Source: Helopsaltes ochotensis (Eukaryota > Chordata > Aves > Passeriformes > Locustellidae). Taken from it: a stretch of DNA of 64,000 bases. Shown here piece after piece: positions 12,851-25,262 of the stretch. The translations under genes and the position numbers were made by a program. The DNA is taken from the NCBI GenBank assembly GCA_013400155.1, contig VXBM01001198.1, positions 102,540 through 166,539 on the forward strand. Direction: 5' to 3'. Position 1 is the stretch's first letter. Each line of letters opens with the position of its first letter. The notes under the pieces are model-generated. The model ran no database searches. It was given only the letters and a program-made list of their open reading frames with translations, and was not told the DNA's origin.

Positions 12851-14724
12851 AGTGTAGAATTTCTGTAAGTAAAACAAAAACCTAAAGTATAACGGTTTGA
12901 AACACGAAAGCGCATTTCCAGCTCTCAAATTTCCTCTTCTCTATACTGTACTTAATTTGATGAGCGCTGAAAAATAGTTTCCTCCTTCTGTGTGCTGCAT
13001 ATTTCATGAAATTTTGTGTTTCTTTTGTCTGAACTCTTCTGTGTAAAGTTAGGGATGTCAGGGAAACATAAAATGGCAAATGGTGCTTGACCTCAGATTT
13101 TTCTCAGAGAGGAAGTTGATTTATTTGTCTGAAGTTATTAGGCTAGCTGGAAATATTTAAGGAGAAATTGTAGATTTTTTAAAAAAATCCTCTTACAATT
13201 ATATGAAATAATTGGAAACTTCTCATGCTCTTGTGCCTGTTTCAGCATCTGTCTTGCTCCTCTATCCCCCATCATTTTACCCCTTGGTTTAATTGGCAAA
13301 ATCACTCTCAGGAAACAGAACATGTCAGCATTATGGCAGAAAAAGGTGGTTTCATTAAGAAAAAAACCCCAAACTTCTATTTTGCAGCAAGACAATCCTA
13401 AAACTGTTACATGCAATGGAACATTTCTAGAAGCAGCTGACCTGGAATTCTCCTCCCTGCTGTATTTTTATTATCACTTTGAAGTTTAATGAGACCTCAA
13501 ATAATTTGTACATAATTTTCTAATTCCTTGTTTCCAGAGCTCTCTAAAATCCCAGGAAGAGGAAAGTAGAGATACAGCACTGACCAGGCTGCAAAATTGG
13601 GTTTTGATGTTGGCTTTTGGCATAGTTTAGCTGTACTGGATTGAAGTTATGCTTGTGGGTGTAAAATGTAAAATCATCTATCAGTACAAATATTTTTTGA
13701 CCTGGCTTACATCAATTCTTGCTCAGATTTGCATCCATTCAGCTTGTTAAATAAATACAGGTGAGAAATTTAACCCTGCCCTGAGTTACAGAAGGGAAGG
13801 TGACAGGTAAATAAAGGAGGTTATAGTTCACGTTGGTTTGCTGCTTTCCCATGGCAGATTTGAGGTAATGTTAAAGAGCATTTTAGCACCTGCTGGCACC
13901 TAGGGTTATTCCAGTGAAGCAAAACTCTCTGTTTCACTTTTCTGAGGGCAAACAGATCTTAATGCTCCATAAATTTCAGTGCCTGTGAGTCAGGCACAGT
14001 CAGATACAGCAGGAATGTTACACACAATTTGCTTATCAATTGTTTCATTCAGAAAAAGTTAATCTTTTTTCTGTTTGTTTCCTTGGGGTTTTCTTTAGAT
14101 TTCCTGGGGCTTTTCCATGTTTTCCTTAGTGTCAGAGTTCTGGGTTATGTTTTAAAAAGTTTGTGTCTTCTGAGAGGATTTGAAAAGGAGTCACATCCTG
14201 GTTTCTCTTCCTTCTTATCCATCAGAAATACAAGTTGGGCTGTTCCCAGCTGCTTTTTGGATTCTGCAGAGCTGTTCAACACAGATTTCCTATCACAGGG
14301 CATGCAGCTCCCTCCTCTCTGATTTTGGTTTTCTTTCAGCACAAGGCAGTTGTGGAAACAAACCCTTTTATCTGGATCTTCAGAAGTGGTGTGTTGACTT
14401 TCGGATTTGGAAGAAAAGCTAGAAAAATTTTGAAGACTGCAGTTGAAGAGAGAAGGGAGGCATCAAGGATGATCTCAACCAAAGAAATCCATAATGGAGA
14501 AGGGAGACGATGCTGAGCTCCCCACACCCAAAAGAATTCAGGAAAATATGTCATTTCTGAGGGACTCATGGCTAAAGCAGCCTGAGTTTTGACATAAACC
14601 CACCTGCCCTTGGCAGAGGGAGCCACTGGGAATCCCAGTGACCACTGCAGGTTTTGGGAAAGCTGTCTTGGTGATGACTGGGAGGCTGGGAACCCTCCTG
14701 CCCTCCAGTCTGACCAGCTGGGTG

Positions 14725-14864
14725 TCCAGCTCTCAGAAGAGAGCCAGAACTGGACAGTTTAGAGCACCCAATTCTCAGAGCCAGAGCTGGACAAGTCACA
14801 GTGCCCAGTTCTTGGATGAGAGCCAGAACTGGCCCAGTCAGGGTGTGCAGCTGCCAGAAGAGAG
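14725..14864. repeat. Degenerate ~40-42-bp tandem repeat
   Basis: Three full units and one partial, each built as CCAG(C/T)TCTCAG..., AGCCAGA(A/G)CTGG, then a CAGT-rich tail. The copies are clearly related but diverged, so the array is old. Confidence 0.75.
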
Positions 14865-16497
14865 CTTGTGGTGGTGCCTGAAAATAATTGGGTGGCCTTG
14901 TCCCCATCTACGGATTTCCAAGACCAGGGATGAGTGAGCCCCTGGAATTTTGGTGCAGGGAGCTTTGTATGGATTTGGCAGGTGCGTGAGCAGGCAGTAT
15001 CCATGCAGGTGGGACAGGTGTTTTATGTCCCAGGAGCCTTTTCCATGCTTTGCCCACCCAAGCGATCTTGTGGATTTGAGGCTTTTCCAGGCTGAGCCGG
15101 GAAAGACTACTCAGGGGTGGGATCTTTTGATCTTTCTCCATTTGCATTTTCAGCATCCCAGAAGCCACTGGCTACACTTGGAGGCACTGTATAAATCCAG
15201 AACAACGCAGGGATGAGGAGGTGCCCTTGGGAAGGCTGGACAATCTTGTATGGATTAACAGCCGGATGTCTCTGAAGCACTGGAGTTTTTCCCTCAGCAC
15301 ACACAGCTCATGGAGTACACGGATCAAATCACATAATTAAACAGGGCTGCAGGGTTCTGTTGGTCTGGCTACTGAGAAATTGGGTCGTTCTGATATTTAT
15401 GGTATCTCTTCCAGCACAGTGGGAGATACTGGTATCTGCAGCTGGAGGATGGGAGTTGCAGGGTAAATCTCAAGGGTGACAGTGGTTCCTGCACCTCATC
15501 ATTCTACCCCCAAATCAACACTCTGAAAGGGAGTTCAGGACTTCAGCTGCTCAGTCTCATTGAGAAAAAATATTGACCATTAATTCCACTCAGAGCAGTC
15601 TTGATCTGCAAATAATTTTGCTATAAATATTGGGTTTTTTCTATATGTTTCCATGCTTTCATGTTTGACCTTTACAATGAAGGACTGAATCAAAAAGATT
15701 CTTTTAAAATAATTACTAGTAGTCAACTAGACCTATGTGCATAAATATCTTAGCTCTACAAATAATTTCAATGAAAGATAAATTAATTGGTAGCTGCTGG
15801 TTGTAGAAGCACCAAAAAAAGAAGCTTATTTCTCTTCTCTGAGAGGGTAAAAATTAGTAGAAATAGGTTTGACCTGTAAGAACAACTGCTTCAGGAGCCA
15901 AGGCTGTTTCAGATGTACAGTGATAAAAGCAGACAACCCATATTGCTGGTGGGTTTGGGAAGTAAAAGTCATGAAAAGGTGACCTTCCTCCTCCCATGCT
16001 TCCAGTCCTGAAAGGAAGGTGAATGTCTGGTCCCAGAGGTGCAAAAACCTGTGCTGCACTTGTGGTGGAGGACTGGCAGTGCAATGATCCCATTCCAGAG
16101 CTGGAAGTACAAATTTCTTTCCATTTCTTTTTTGTGCTTCATAAATATGTAAATGCTCTTTTGCTTTGGTTGGTTCATATTCTTTAACTTTGCCTTCAAG
16201 CTCCCTATTTCAAATTGTTTCAAACTGAAGAGGGAACCCAAAGATCACTCATTTGTGTAGTAACTTCCTTCCCCAGCCACTGTAGTGTCAGAAATGGGGA
16301 GCTGTTGATGGTTGAAATCCGTATTTGGCTATTAATTTTTGAGACAAAAATTCTTTATTTTGAGCCAAACTCTTCATTAATATGTTTATTGAGTTGTCAC
16401 TTGTTGATGTGCGTGTGTTTGAGTGCGTTCCACGCTCAGATTGGAGGTTAAAATCCTGCTGGTCAGAGATCATAGCCAAAAAACTTCTGAAAACCCA
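14865..16497. other. Gene-free stretch
   Basis: Nothing recognised. Short open frames on both strands without conserved motifs. Confidence 0.6.
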
Positions 16498-16875
16498 TAG
16501 TGATTCCACATATCCAGACTAGTTTGAGTTGGAAAGGATGTAAAAACTCATCCAGTGCCACTCTCTGCCATGGGCAGGGACTCCTTCCACTGTCCCAGGG
16601 CAATTCAAGCCCTGTCCAGCCTGGCCTTGGACAATTCCAGGGATCCAGGGGCAGTCACAGCTTCTCTGGGCACCCTGTGCCAGGGCCTCCCCACCCTCCC
16701 AGGGAACAATTCCTTCCCAATATCCCATCCAACCCTGCCCTCTGGCAATGGGAAGCCATTCCTTGTGTCCTGTCACTAAGGTCTCCTTGGAGTACTCTCT
16801 TCTCTGGACTGAACACCCCCAGTTCTCCAGCCCGGCTCCAGAGCAGAGGGCCTCCAGCCCCCAGATCATGTCTTG
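16498..16875 (-). mobile_element. CR1 LINE 3' end
   Basis: Antisense CR1: begins TTTGAGTTGGAAAGGATG, then the GCCATGGGCAGGGACTCCTT and CTGGCCTTGGACAATTCCAG blocks, on to the TTCTCCAG...AGATCATGTC segment. About 375 bp. It explains the 130-codon open frames on both strands here. Confidence 0.93.
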
Positions 16876-17918
16876 ATTTTGAAACGTTCTCAATCTAGTT
16901 TTTAACCTGAATGTTACCACCACACCACAGCATAACTTCTGTTTCAGAGTTCAGCCTCAGTGAAGGCTTCTAAAAGCCTTTCTTATAAACGAACCTTCTT
17001 GTTGGAAAAGATTTGCATGAACTGCCGCAGTTCCCAACAATTATCCTCCGCTTGCAGGCAGTGGTTTTCCCCTTCTCCTTGGCAACACGTCAGCCAAGGT
17101 GTATCCATGTCTCCACTGTGGTATTTACAGCAAACTTCCAGGAGTTTGGGGTTGAACTCCAGGATTGTGACATCAGTATCTTACATGAGGTTTTGTGGTG
17201 ACAGTCATGCACAAGAATTTTTCTCCTGTGAAAAGCGTTTGCAAATTAGGGAGAAAAGGGTGGAATTTCATGTTCCCAGCAAGGACTGTTCTTGTGCTGC
17301 CTGCACAAGGGGATGAGCAGTTTGGAGATTCCTGTTCCCAGTGGGAGAGGAAGGGGATCAGCACATTTCCTTTTGGTAACTTCCACTGAGGCAGTGCCAA
17401 AGGCTTCATGTTGATTGATGCACAAAAAGCACCACTTCAGCTGCATCAGCCTTCGGGGCACGATTCTCCGAAGCACGGAAAATTTCCAGGATGCACCCAG
17501 GATCTCAGCACAGCAGCTCCTGCTGTGGCCAGCTGGGCCATGGGGTGACTGCCTGGGAGACAAGCTCGGCCATGCCAGAGGCGTCCAGCAGGCTTGTCCT
17601 TGGCATATGCTTTACCTTGGTGATCTCTCAAGCACACGGTAACAGAGAGTTTTCTGAAAAGTCTCACCCACCAAATAACCTTTGTAACATGTCTTGGTGT
17701 TCACTTTTCCAGGAAATATGTGATAATTTCAACTTTAAGGGTCCTGTAGGAAGCTGATCTGAAGATTTGTGTCAAAAACAGCCTCTCTGGGTGAGTCTCC
17801 CAATGCCCCGTGTTAGTCTGTGGCTTTTTCCTACAAGATCCATCTAGGATGCTCTCCTGGAGGCCTCTCTGTTTGTTAAACAAGGATGCTATGAGATGGA
17901 CCATACATAAACTTGATT
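16876..17918. other. Gene-free stretch between two CR1 copies
   Basis: No gene recognised; open frames up to about 118 codons without known motifs. Confidence 0.55.
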
Positions 17919-18295
17919 CACAGAGTCATGGAATAACCGGCTATCCTGAGTGGGAAGGGGGCCACCAGGATTGTGGATCCAGCTCCTGGCCCTGCCCAGA
18001 CACCCCAACAATCCCACCCTGTGCATCCCGGCAGCGCTGTCCAAACCCTCCTGGAGCTCCGGCAGCCTCGGGGCCGTGCCCATTCCCTGGGGAGCCTGGG
18101 CAGTGCCCAGCACCCTCTGGGGAAGAACCTTTCCCTGATCTCCAGCCTGACCCTGCCCTGGCACAGCTCCAGCCATTCCCTGGGTCCTGTCCCTGTCACA
18201 GGGAGCCCGGAGCTGTCCCTTGGGAGGAGCTGCAGCCCCCGGTGAGCTCAGCCCTGTCTCCTCTCTCCAGGCTGGCTGGTGTTGGTGCCAGTGCT
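17919..18295 (-). mobile_element. CR1 LINE 3' end, GC-rich subfamily
   Basis: Antisense: CACAGAGTCATGGAATAACC, then TATCCTGAGTGGGAAGG, AACAATCCCACCCTGTG, CTGGAGCTCCGGCAGCCTCG, AGAACCTTTCCCTGATCT. 101 bp (18041-18141) are identical to the copy at 61896-61996, so this subfamily was active recently. The 174-codon open frame across it is a by-product. Confidence 0.92.
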
Positions 18296-20864
18296 GTTCC
18301 CTCTGTCTCACCATGGTGCTCCCTGCCCAGCTAAGCCTGACTGCCCCCACACTCCTGACCCCTCTTCCCGCACAGCAGACTAAAGGGTGAATGAAAACAG
18401 CTGTTTTCTCTCCTCACTGGGAGTCAGGAAGGCTTGGAACACCCAGGCAGCCCAGGAAGTGCCCCTGTGGGTGTGCAGACATGGAGCAGTGCTTGGCATA
18501 GCAGTGATCCTGCGTGTGTGCAAGGTTCAGGCATCTTGCATCAGCCCCTTGGCTGGCAAAAAAAACAACTCTCTCCAGGAAATTCAGGGTTCCCCTTTTT
18601 CCTAGTCACTGCTCTCATGCAGCCAGTCTGTTCAGGAACTCTGTTTATTTCCCAGAATAATAAAAATGCTACCTTTAACTCCCATCTGGAGAGAGCAGGG
18701 ATGACGAATGGCGCTTCCGCTCTTCTAAAATCCCACTAAAATCTGCATCAGATGGGTGATTTTGGGGAGCTTTCCCTTGCCTGTCCCACGGTCCCAGACA
18801 CAGGAAATGGGCAGGTATTTGCTGTTGCTTCCCATAACCTGCTGGATGAAGAGAATCTGTTAACTCTGTGCAATGTCAAACCATGATCTATAGCACAGTG
18901 GGAGGGCTGTTGGTCATCCAGCAATTTCCTTTGAGAGGGCTGGTTGGCTCCTTTATATCCAGATTCACAGTGGGGGATATTTACAAACTGGTCTTAACTT
19001 GCATCAAGAAACAGGGAAGATTTCCATCATAAAACCGGCCTATTCTGATTCTTTCTCTATAAAGCATTGGAAAAATTGAAGTGACACAGCCTTGGTCAAA
19101 CATTAGTGTATTTGTCATGCACCAGCAGACAGATAGGTATACAAAAACCGCCCAAAAGGTCCAAATCACTTGCATTTCCCTAGACTGCTCTGGTTAAGGA
19201 CAAGGTTTATTGCACTTTTACTGGTGTGTAGAACTCGCTGTGCAAGTTCAACACTTGATGATATGAATAACTTGATTGAAATGCAGATATTAGGGAAGGA
19301 GAACCTTTAATGCCTCTAGGAACAGCCTTATCCACTGACCTTACTGAGTCATATGAAGGGAGAGATTTGGGGCTTATGAAACCCTTCCATGTATCTTATC
19401 AAAGTCTCAGAAAAGCCAAATAAGTGCAATCACTGGGCTCAGAACAACGAGTTCATCCACAAGGAAACACTTCCAGCACTTTATAGAAAGGATCTGAAAG
19501 GAAAGGCAGAGTGAGGGGTGTAATACAAACCAGGTCAGTGAATAGCATGTTCTTCTGAGTAGCTTGAGCTTGATAACAACCCCATGTGGGCTTGATATGA
19601 GGGCTCGTGAGCCATGGTGGGGCTAGACTCAAGTTTCATCAAATTCTTCTGGTCTGTCTGTTCTGAGTACAACCTCAGTCAAAGGAGCTTTTCCTAACAA
19701 AGAAATAGAATGCAAAAGTTTCTGGGGCCCCATGATACTTGTGGGTGTAGTGTGGGCAGCTCTTCACAGAATGTGTCTGTGATGGAGCTCACTGAGCCCA
19801 AACATATTTCCAACACCTGCTGGAGCCAACCTAATGTCTCAGACACTCCTGTCACTCTTTGGGACAGATTTCTCCAGGGTTTTGCTTCTGTTGATCAAAA
19901 ATGCCTCTGCTGTTGGCTGCTGAGATGTATCACATGAACTTTCCACAAGGGCATTGCTGCAGGAATCCAGTGACAGCAATTCCTTCCCTCTCATGCTGCT
20001 GTCAGCGATCTACATACGGGTGCCAGAGCTTCGCATGGTGTGCAGAAAATCCGGATTCCTCAAGTATAACCAAAATATTTACTTTTCTCTCCATGGATTT
20101 AGCTATTGCAAAACCAATATCAGGAAATCAGGAGGGCTAAAGGAGCAGAGCACCCTGGAAGTTATCACTGGATGTGGTGAGACTAGGTAATGTCCCTGCC
20201 AAAGGACCTTTGGAAATGGTCGACATGGGGCTGCTCCTTCTGCTCTTAGGGAATGGAGGAATTTTTGGGATTGCAATTTCACCAATTTCAGCATTTCTTT
20301 TTCTCCATGGGCTTTAAGGGTTTCTCAGGTCCTGTTGATGTACAAAGCTAGTTATAGCAATGGAAATGTGGGTCACTGTTTGGATCAGAGCTGAAAAGCA
20401 GGATCTGACCTTTATACAGCTATTTTTTTCCCTCAATTACACAGAAAATGGATGCATAATTAACAGACCACTAATAACTGTGTGACCAGCACTGGGTATT
20501 GCAGCATAGGTTAACACATCCAACCAGGGACTACGTTTGGTCATGAGAAAGGGCTGTAAATCCATGAAAACTGGTGTTTCATTCGTGGAACCTGAAAGGA
20601 CGGACAGTGCGTAACTCCTCGTAAGTCACCGGTTGTGTAAGTGTGAGGAAGCTGCTGGCGTGGTCAGCCCGAGGATCCTGCTCCTGGATCATATATCCTG
20701 CAGGGAAACGGCTTTGCACAAGTGCAGGAAGTCAGCTGTGTCAAAGATTGGTGACACACTGAGAGGGCTGAGTGATGGATGCACGGGGCACCCTGTCCGT
20801 GCCATGGGTCACAGGAGGTGACCTCAGGAGGTCCCTGTCCACCCCCCACCCCAAGCAGGTCAGC
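18296..20864. other. Gene-free stretch
   Basis: No gene recognised. The block from about 18.96 to 20.1 kb is less AT-rich and looks older than its surroundings; I saw no LTR boundary, polyprotein motif or CR1 signature, so it stays unassigned. Confidence 0.5.
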
Positions 20865-20985
20865 TCTGGGTCAGACCAGGTCACTCAGGGCTGGCAGCAG
20901 CTGGGTCTTGAGAGCCTCCATGGATGGAGCCAGCCCTGGGAGCACATTGTACCTTCCTCCTGCCTGGAATGAGCAGTGAGGGTCA
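20865..20985 (-). mobile_element. Possible diverged CR1 fragment
   Basis: Antisense resemblance to the CR1 block around GGTCACTCAGGGCTGGCAGC and TGAGAGCCTCCATGGATGGA. No 3' terminus present. Confidence 0.45.
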
Positions 20986-21868
20986 GCCCTCGTGTCCAAA
21001 CTGCGATGCCCGATCCTAATCAATTCCTGAGCTGATAGTCCTGTTCAACCTGGGGCACCTCAAACACACCTGAGGTCTGGGCCTTTAATCCATCTGAAGT
21101 CTGCGCCTCAAATGCCCTGTTGGTGCTCTGCTTGTCTCTTAGGCAGAGTGAATAGATTCCCACAAGACTAAAACTACACTGAAATGTTCTGTGTTTGAAC
21201 AGCAATAGCAAGAAAGCCCTCCAAGATAATTCCAGGGTGAGCTTACAGATGGTTGGGAGTTGAGGTGGTAAGATTGCCAGGATCTGCTTCGTGGATGTGC
21301 CTTCCCTTCCTTTTCTTGAGACAACACTCCTTTTTCCCTTTGCATTTCTTTTCAAGACTCTGCACAGTTTGTCTTAAGGAGGCTGCACATTCAGAGGCTG
21401 CATTGCATAATTCCTATTGTCCTTACTAAAGCCTTAAAAGAAAATCACTTGAATTAAATATTTTGCCCCAGGCAGGATGTAAAAGAAAACAGATTCCTTA
21501 AACCATGGATGGCCAAAGTATTTTTATTTACTTTTTTTATGGCCAGTTTAATTGTCGTCAGTGACGGGTCAAGGGATTAAATGAAATCCACCTGTTTTCA
21601 ATGCTGCTTGTGGAATTATTGTGTATGAAGAATGTTTTTATGCACATTATAAACAAAATGGGGTGATTTACACCAGCTACTGTAACAGGAAGCATTACAG
21701 AGTGAAATGAATTGCAACATAAGACGCAATAGCTGAAGGCAACAAAATTAAAGTAAAATTCATTCTTCTCATTGCAACTTTTTATAGTGCTGTCATTGCT
21801 TAAGAAAATTGTGAAATAGTGGGAGAAGTTTCAGGTCTGTTTGAATCCTTTGAATGTGTTCAAACTGA
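20986..21868. other. Gene-free stretch
   Basis: Nothing recognised. Confidence 0.55.
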
Positions 21869-22112
21869 CTGGGGGGAAATTTAGGTTCAATACATGGAAG
21901 GAATTGTTCCCTGTGAGGGTGGGGAGGCCCTGGCACAGGGTGCCCAGAGAAGCTGTGGCTGCCCCTGGATCCCTGGCAGTGTCCAAGGCCAGGCTGGACA
22001 GGGCTGGGAGCAACCTGGGCTGGTGGAGGGTGTCCCTGCCCATGGCAGGGGTGGAACTACATGAGTTTTTTAAGGTCCCTTCCAACCCACACCATTCTGG
22101 GTCTCCAGGATA
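21869..22112 (+). mobile_element. CR1 LINE 3' end
   Basis: Sense CR1: CCTGTGAGGGTGGGGAGGCC, CCAGAGAAGCTGTGGCTGCC, GTCCAAGGCCAGGCTGGACA, ending AAGGTCCCTTCCAACCCACA. 5'-truncated at about 245 bp. Confidence 0.94.
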
Positions 22113-23597
22113 TGATTTACTTTCCCCACCCTCCTTTATCTTTTTGCAGGGAACAGACCCTGGGAAGGACATTTGCCTTGTCCATCCCCTGGGCCCTTCC
22201 CTGATCTCCATGACCTTTCAGAGACGATGGACAGGTCTTGCAAGGACACCAGCCAGCACTCTGGGCACCAGTGGATGCCACCCATCAGATCCCATGGACT
22301 TTAAGGGAGAAGGTTTCTCGAGAGACCCTGAGTCAATTCCCTTCCAGCACTGGTGGATCCTCTCCTCCTTGAGCCCCATCTCTAAGCTCTGGAGTTTGGA
22401 GACCTTCCTGGTGAACGGTGATGCAAAGTAGAGTCTCTCATTTCCACCTGCATCAACAGTCACTAAATCCTCTGCCCCACTCAGACACATTTTCCTTGTC
22501 CAGCTGTATCGCCCATGTAGCTTTAGAAGCTCTTCTTGCTGCCCTTGACGCAGTCCCCTGATGCCTTCCTGGTGGCATCCCTGCATACCTGGGCCCTGTG
22601 TTCCAGTCCCTTCCTTTGTCCCTGCTCCCTCCTCAGTCTGGACCTCGGTGTAGACCAGGCTGCCACAAACTTCCACATCCTATTCCTATCCAGACTTCCT
22701 ATTTTTGTGAGAACTCGCTTTCAGTTTTGAGCAGAGAAAATGTCTCAAGGCAGACATTTCCTTCTCTGTTTAAAAGCACATTGTGACACTTGAATTTCTG
22801 CATTCTCATTGTACTGCGGGAGCACCTTGTCTGCAGCTTCTCACCTGGCTGTTAACCCTGTCAAATAATTAAGATGGTATTTGGATGAATGTTCTCTAGT
22901 AAGTGGTGCTACTGAATCAGAAATTGCCAGGTGAGAGTATTTAGAGCTGCCGTGAATGTTTATAGAAGTGAAGAACCCTAAGAAACTTTGCTTACACATG
23001 AAAAGAAATTTTAAAGTGTTTATTCTAGAAGGCAGAGTTTAACTCTGATCTGATTATATGAGCTGTTGATATTCTGCAGGTCTAGACAAATCCCTGGACA
23101 TTTTTGCTGTGGCCATGTGACATTTACATGCCAGGTTTTTGGGGAAATTAGTAACATGGACTCATTTATTTGTATACATTCTCGGCTAATGGATTAATCC
23201 ATGTTTACATACCTCCTGTGTGAGCCAACCGGTAAACACCGAAACCTGAGGAGAGCACAAGATACTGGTCCATGGCTTTGCAGAGCTCCTTCTCAAAGTA
23301 AACAGGCCTGTGTTGCTGCTTGGTGTCCAACAGTTTGATTTCCATTTTATGGAAATGAAGCCTGGCTAAGAAGGAGGTGCTCAAGCACCGAACAGTTGAA
23401 GGATTAAAGAATTTTCAGTGCTTTGTTGCCTTCCCTCTCTAGAGGGAGGCACCTTCCATAAATATTTGGTTCTAGTTCCTACAGTTTTTGAGTATGTGGC
23501 ACTTGGACAGGTGATTTATATATTTTCAAATACTTCTAGGCACGTGTTTATTAGCTCCTCAGATATAGAGAATTGAATTAGTTAATTAATTAATTAA
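22113..23597. other. Gene-free stretch
   Basis: No gene recognised. Ends in a (TTAA)n run at 23579-23597, where the next CR1 begins. Confidence 0.55.
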
Positions 23598-23745
23598 GAC
23601 GCTGTGGCTGCTCCATCACTGGAAGTGTTCAAGGCTGGGTTGAACAAGGCTTGGAGCAACCTGGTATCCCTGCCCATGGCAGAGGGTGGAACTAGGAGAG
23701 TTTTAAGGTAACTCCAACCCAAACCAGTCTAGGATTCTGTGATTT
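23598..23745 (+). mobile_element. Short CR1 LINE 3' end
   Basis: Sense CR1 of about 148 bp: GCTGTGGCTGCTCCATCACT, TTCAAGGCTGGGTTGAACAA, ending AACCCAAACCAGTCTAGGAT and TCTGTGATTT. Confidence 0.9.
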
Positions 23746-24964
23746 ATGAGCGAGAGCACATGAGTGCGAATAGGAATTTAAATTAAGTCATTTTTTTTGT
23801 AACAAGTCTTGTTATGAGAGAGTGTAGAGCTGCATCACTGCTACATGATCAAAGCAAGAAGATGATGAAATCCATCAACAGCTGCTGAAATCCATCCCAG
23901 CTCCCCTTATTTCATTATTCCTGATGTTGGCATTTATGAAAGCTCTTTTTAGAGAATTTCTACTCTATGACAACACTTAAAAGCCTGTTTTTCTTTGAAT
24001 TGCAACAAACTCAAGCTGAAAATGTTGGAATTCCCTGAAAATTGGAAGAGCTGTTGTTGACGTGCCATATGTGACAGGTTTTTTTCTCGGCCATGCAACA
24101 GGAATGAGTCAGTAATGTGGACAGCAACAGAGAAACAAAAGCAAGTGATGTGAAAGACCTTACTTCACTGCTGTTGTGTGTGTGTGTGGTGGGGTGTTGG
24201 TCATTTTTCCAACTCAGAAACCATTAATTTGTTTCAAAGGTTTTCTCTATTTCACGCCATGATGGAGATGATTCAGATGAGAAATTTTCTGAAATTTCCC
24301 TTGGCAGGTTATTGCACAGTTTTACAGCCTGCCAGCATGAACAATACTTATGTGAACATGTTAAGCCCTTAAAAATACGGCTTTGTGAAAGTCTTGTGTG
24401 AGCTAATGTGGGTTCTGTAATAAAGTGGTGGCATAAATGGAATTTCCGTGGAATATAGTCTTGGGGCTGCTCTCATCCAAGGAGGATGTTTGGATGGAAG
24501 CAGACAAGTGTCTTGCACGGTGCTGGTGACAGCTGGTGCTGCTCACATCCCTGCCTTGGAAAAAGCTTTTAGGAGACCAGAGTAGCTGAGGCTGCAGACA
24601 AATTTGCTGGTCCTCTACTTACTTGCAGGATTTTGCTTGTGCCTCCAGCCCAGGCCCGTAGCATAAGGGTGACCGTGGTGATTTACATTTATTTATTGTT
24701 ACTAATCAATGAATGGCCCTTCTTCCATTAATCCAACTAGTCATTACATCTGTTTGTACTTTGGACTTTGCCATTACACCAAAATGTCGTGCAGCTTTAC
24801 AAGTTGTGTGGAAAATGTCAGCCTTTTGTTTTAGAATTGCATCAGGTGAGCTGAATAGGCCTCAAGATGGGTCAGGAGAAGCAGTGACTACTCCAGTGCC
24901 AGTCACCTTCCAAATGCCACCTGCTCATGGCTGTGTCATGGGTGAAGCTCTGGGCTGACCCCAG
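23746..24964. other. Gene-free stretch
   Basis: Nothing recognised beyond a short (TG)n run at about 24175-24190. Confidence 0.55.
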
Positions 24965-25030
24965 AGGTGACCTGCTTTGAGCTGCAGGTTGGACCAGGGA
25001 CTTCCTGAGGTCCCTTCCAGATTGGGTTTT
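24965..25030 (+). mobile_element. CR1 fragment
   Basis: Sense match to the end of an older CR1: GGTTGGACCAGGGACTTCCT then GAGGTCCCTTCCAGATTGGG. About 65 bp. Confidence 0.65.
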
Positions 25031-25130
25031 CCTAGAAGCCAGTTTCTCCCCCCAGCTCTCTTTCAAAAAATATAATATATAATACATAGTTATAATCACA
25101 GAATGACACATTTCCCACTAACTTTCTTAT

Positions 25131-25262
25131 CACAAATATTCTGAGTTGGAAGGGACCCACAAGGATCATCAGTTCCAACTCTTCACTGAATGGCCCTACA
25201 CAGATCTACCTCAAAACCTTGGTGTTGTCAGCACCATGCTCTGGCCAACTGAGCTAATCTAA
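25131..25262 (-). mobile_element. tRNA-Ile-derived SINE with CR1-type tail (TguSINE1-like)
   Basis: On the minus strand, TTAGCTCAGTTGGCCAGAGC (A-box region) leads into ATGGTGCTGACAACACCAAG and a decayed B box, aligning along tRNA-Ile (25260-25191). It is followed by a CR1-X-type end, TGTGGGTCCCTTCCAACTCA (25180-25131). The anticodon position reads GAC instead of AAT and the B box is mutated, so this is a dead retroposon, not a tRNA gene. The head runs into a GATTA pentanucleotide repeat. tRNA-Ile/CR1 SINEs of this design are known from passerine birds. Confidence 0.85.

Larger units (their letters stand above)
8391..14724. other. Gene-free stretch
   Basis: No recognised gene or long transposon. 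Contains the 25-bp triplication at 8600-8674 and a G-run at 12833-12850. The region near 9.6-9.95 kb is GC-richer, but its open frames on both strands overlap and show no known domain. Confidence 0.6.

Noticed and set aside
17810..18350. Long proline-rich open frames on both strands.
   Set aside because: They lie over an antisense GC-rich CR1 3' end.
18960..20110. Possible LTR or endogenous retrovirus remnant, from its different base composition.
   Set aside because: No paired termini, primer-binding site, polypurine tract or polyprotein motif could be seen.
25191..25260. A functional tRNA-Ile gene.
   Set aside because: The B box and anticodon are mutated and the sequence continues into a CR1-type tail; it is the head of a SINE.
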